This document shows, in pieces, positions 60,592 to 64,000 of a stretch of DNA of 64,000 nucleotides. Each line of letters starts with the position of its first letter. Within the stretch, counting starts at the first letter, position 1. The translations under genes were made by a program, and so were the position numbers. Under the pieces are notes generated by a model. The model was not told where the DNA came from and did not search any database. It saw only the letters and a program-made list of their open reading frames with translations. Source of the DNA: Corbicula japonica (lineage: Eukaryota > Mollusca > Bivalvia > Venerida > Cyrenidae); the NCBI GenBank assembly GCA_038501625.1, contig JAZAYU010000173.1, positions 1,054,001 to 1,118,000 on the forward strand, in the 5' to 3' direction.

Positions 60592-61502
60592 ACAAAATCA
60601 TAAAATTAATAGATCTATAATCAAACCATTTTTAACGAAATCTCTCAACTGTGTAATGGTACAAAATACATAGGTATGACATAGACTATGAACAGTATTT
60701 AAACAAAATGGTGAAATAAAAATATCTTCTTTTTTTTTCAAGTAAACAAAATGTGAATACAAAAGTTCAAAAACATGTATTGTATGTAATAAATGTCTGT
60801 TATTTTAAGTATTTCCTCATTCATTTGTATCACGTCTATATTGTGCTCACTTAACGCGTATTTGTCCTAAATATTAATTTGTTTCAGAAACAATGCTGAA
60901 CCTTGATCTGTATATAGTTTTTAAAAACAAATGGTGTAATACCCGTCGCGTTGCTAATTGTCAGCCACTTATATGAAATGTGTTTTATTTAGAGAAACAA
61001 GCTGGATCTCCCGCCTCGGTTATTCCCATCTTATGTAACTTATTATTCCATTTTCAGGCTAATTATATACGATGCTATACTTTCAGAAATGTACGAGTAA
61101 GAATGTACGTATGTTGTATTACATAAATTCATGTTCGATGCGCTACTAATTTTAATGGAACTCTGTTAGAAAAAATAAACACATTTAATCTTCGCTACTA
61201 GTATAATGTTTGAACGGATAAAGACTATGGAGTGGTACAAACTCTTCAGACGGTCATTATAACATCCACGTTCTCTAGTCGACTCGTCTATGACACAGCA
61301 GTACACGTCCGACCTGCCCACTAGTTCCGGACAGCTTAACCCAGAATGGAGGAGGTTATTCATGTGGGTGTATGGTTGGCAATACTCGCAATATATATGG
61401 TTGGCAATACACCGCTGATTTATTTTGACATTTAAATTGTAACTGTATTTTAAAAAAACTATTTTTTTTCTAATAATTTGTTATTGATTTTGTATATTTT
61501 CA

Positions 61503-61575
61503 CCAGTCGCAATTTCAGACAATCAGATTCTTAAGATTTGAGTCTGGTTTCCAATCGCAGTTTTATAACCTTCGG
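61503..61575. repeat. CCAAT half-palindrome
   Basis: A right-type arm only: CAATTTCAGACAATCAGATT, GAGTCTGGTTTCCAATCGCA and GTTTTATAACCTTCGGCCC. Confidence 0.6.
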
Positions 61576-61636
61576 CCCAGCTGTCCTAAGATACTTTTTC
61601 TCGTAACGCACCCTAAACTAAAGAGTAAAATGACTT

Positions 61637-61728
61637 AAATAGATGAAAAGGGAACTTTGAAGACCCTCGAACACGACAAATATGAAATTATTGCAGGCGC
61701 GGTTTGAGTGAGCCTGTTCATTGGCAGC
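61637..61728 (+). repeat. Dispersed hairpin repeat, copy 4
   Basis: TAGATGAAAAGGGAACTTTG ... GCAGGCGCGGTTTGAGTGAG ... CCTGTTCATTGGCAG, very close to the copy at 1688 although 60 kb away. Confidence 0.6.
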
Positions 61729-62239
61729 AATGGAAATGTTTATAACTGCCCACGCCGCCTAGCCCCGGGCTGAGCGCAACTCAATATTTACACCAAAAAA
61801 TAGTACAATTTCGATCCATCCCAAACGATGGTATGCATATGGCGGTGAACATGGAATCTTCAATGCAGTATTTTCAGATTATTACCATTCCATGTTCAGC
61901 GGCGTATGGTCCCCAGATAAAAGAATGGGTTTGCCCTAAACGAGAAAACGATGGGCGGAACTAAACAAAATAGAATTTTGAGAGGGGATCTTAGAATATA
62001 AATCCTGCATATCACAGACAACGCCACAGGCAAAATAAAAAAAAGAAGGAAGTATATCCTTGGGGGTGATTAAACAATATCCAAATTTATATTGGCTGGG
62101 ATATTGAAACCACCCATCTTTAAACTGGCCAAAATATAAAAAAACAAAAGTAAATTTAGAAGTACTATTAACTTATTACATAAATATCGTGCTCGACGAC
62201 CTTCAAAGGACGTAACTGATAACAACACTGATTTAAGTT

Positions 62240-64000
62240 CGAAAGGCAGGTTCCCTAATGAATGTGTATTTCTCAAAATCCAATATCTTTGAAATTTCTA
62301 CGGTTTTTAGAGATATTTGAGATAAGCTTATGGCCAAAATTTAAGAGCTCCAGAAAGTCGGGAAGCTATGAATCCGGGCATAAAACAGTATTTTATAGCG
62401 TAAATTGACAAAGTGCGAAAAACGCAGTTTCCCTAGTGAACGTGTATTTGCAATATTCCAATATTTTTGAAATTTTTGACGTTTTTAGAGATCTTTGAGG
62501 TGAGCCTTATGGCCGAAATCTCAAAGCTCTAGGCCGTCGGGAAGCTATGAATCCGGGTATAAAACACTATTTTATAGCATAAAGTGCCAAAACGTTATAG
62601 AGGCGCTTGCAGGGTTTGGAATTCCACCCCAAACGAAAGCGCCATTTAATTGAATTGGGCTGAAAACACCCGCGGGTCATGTGCCACTGATAGTGGGCGA
62701 CCTGAAACCAGTTTTGATTCTAGCCAATGCATTTGAAGGAGCTTACATCCGTCGGTTTTCAATGGGCATTTTACAGGGCAATTAAGGCACAAATTTATGA
62801 GCATACACGAATAAACGGGTATTTGCAATAATCCAATATCTTTAAAATTATCGCGGTTTTTAGAGATATTTGAGGTGAGCTTATGGCCGAAATTTCAGAG
62901 CTCTAGACCGTCGGGAAGGTATTAGTCCGGGGGGGGGGGGAACACTATTAAACAAAGCTGAAAATTACTAAGTTCGAAAATGCAGTTTCCCAAATGAACA
63001 TGTATTTCTAATAATCCAATATCTTTGAAATGTACAAGGTTTTTAGAGATATTTAAGATAAGCTTATGGCCGAAATTTCAGAGCTCTGGACCGTCGGGAA
63101 GCTATGAGTCTGGGTATAAAACACTAATTTTTTAGCGTAAAATGACGGTGCTAAAAACGCAGTTTCCCTAGTGAACGTGTATTTGCCATAATCCAATATC
63201 TTTGAAATTCTCACGGTTTTTAGAGATCTTTGAGGTATGCTAATGGCCGAAATTTCAGAGCTCTAGACCATCGGGAAGCTATGAATCCGTGTATAAAGCA
63301 CTATTTGATAGCGTAAAATGACTTAGTGCGAAAAAACGCAGATTCCCTTGTGAACTTGTTTTTGCCATAATCCAATATCTTTGAAATTTTTACGGTTATT
63401 AAAGATCTTTGAGGTGAGCTTATAGCCGAAATTTCAGAGGTCTAGACCGTCGTGAAGCTATGAATCCGGGTATAAAACACTAATTTTTCAGCGTCAAATG
63501 TCTAAGTGCGAAAACGCAGGTTCCCTGGTGATCGTGTATTTGCAATTATCCAATATCTTTGAAATTGTCATGGCTTTTAGAGATCTTTGAGATGATCTTA
63601 TGGCCGAAATTTCAGAGCTTTAGACCATCGTGAAGCTATGAATCCCGGGATAAAACACTATTATATAGCGTAAAATGTCTAAGTGCGAAAACGCAGGTTC
63701 CCCAGTGATCGTGTCTTTGCCATAATCCAATATCTTTGAAATGTTCATGGTTTTTAGAAATATTTGTGGTGAGCTTATGACCGAAATTTCAGAACTAGAC
63801 CGTCGGGAAGCTATGAATCCGGGTATAAAACACTATCTTTTAGCGAAAAATGACTAAGTGCGAAAACGTTAATATACAGTCGATTGCCGGTGTTCGTACT
63901 TCCACCCCAGACGCAAGCGCCATTTAATTTCATTGGGCCGAAAACACCCGCGGGTTGTGTGTCACTGATGGTGGGAGACCTGAAACCAGTTTGGGTTCGA
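62240..64000 (+). repeat. ~178-bp satellite running off the window
   Basis: Units contain CCAATATCTTTGAAAT, GGTTTTTAGAGAT, TTATGGCCGAAATTTCAGAG and GGGAAGCTATGAATCCGGG. CCAATATC starts at 63016, 63193, 63372, 63550 and 63727, so the period is 177-179 bp. A different phrase (CGCCATTTAATT, AAAACACCCGCGGGT, GACCTGAAACCAGTTT) follows at 62600-62730 and again at 63900-64000, giving a higher-order repeat of about 1.25 kb. The element is incomplete. Confidence 0.85.

Larger units (their letters stand above)
60592..62239 (+). other. Receptor 3' UTR and downstream flank
   Basis: AATAAA hexamers at 60715-60720 and 60788-60793 are candidate polyadenylation signals. Farther on are a CCAAT half-palindrome (61503-61575) and a dispersed hairpin repeat (61637-61728). 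No gene was recognised. Confidence 0.6.

Overview
This is eukaryotic, AT-rich, repeat-dense DNA, very probably from a bivalve mollusc. Three things suggest this. Many elements have internal tandem arrays and terminal hairpins of the kind described as 'pearl'/Helentron-type repeats in bivalves. There is a SINE with a Meta-type central domain. There is also a nicotinic-receptor-like gene of the kind expanded in bivalves. The species cannot be named from the sequence alone.

Only two host genes can be supported, and both are split by introns full of transposons. (1) A SUMO gene of SUMO2/3 type lies on the minus strand. Its last three coding exons are at 11348-11220, 3873-3802 and 1087-1019; the short first coding exon was not found and probably lies in or beyond the region above 11.35 kb. 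(2) A complete Cys-loop ligand-gated channel subunit of nicotinic receptor type lies on the plus strand at 52323-60591. It has five exons, all junctions are in frame, and it encodes 419 residues.

The rest is mobile DNA. 1.0-11.2 kb (SUMO introns): a TTAA-flanked MITE, a SINE, a CAG-ended MITE, and a compound Helentron-like array broken by two TIR elements. 11.8-25.7 kb: a foldback element of roughly 2 kb expanded to 13.9 kb by four layers of nested insertions, most with readable target-site duplications (TSDs). 25.7-34.8 kb: sparse sequence with a 1.2-kb CAG element, a 74-bp MITE, a minisatellite of CRE octamers and a 5'-truncated reverse transcriptase. 34.8-43.7 kb: a 1.1-kb foldback, CCAAT-bearing palindromes, a 41-bp minisatellite split by a hAT-type MITE, a compact Helentron-like element and a GGACAC palindrome. 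43.8-51.7 kb: a 7.9-kb element with TTAAAC-rich inverted ends that contains a mariner, which itself contains a Tc1-type MITE. 52.3-60.6 kb: the receptor gene, with a 2-kb CACAG-ended element in intron 1 and a 1.2-kb CpG-rich alternating palindrome in intron 2. 62.2-64.0 kb: a 178-bp satellite that runs off the window.

The strongest unexplained pattern is a group of six unrelated-looking elements with CAG...CTG ends and 6-bp TSDs, which points to one unidentified transposase family. No CRISPR array, operon or bacterial feature is present. Element borders come from reading inverted ends and direct flanks by eye. Family names without a coding region are inferences.
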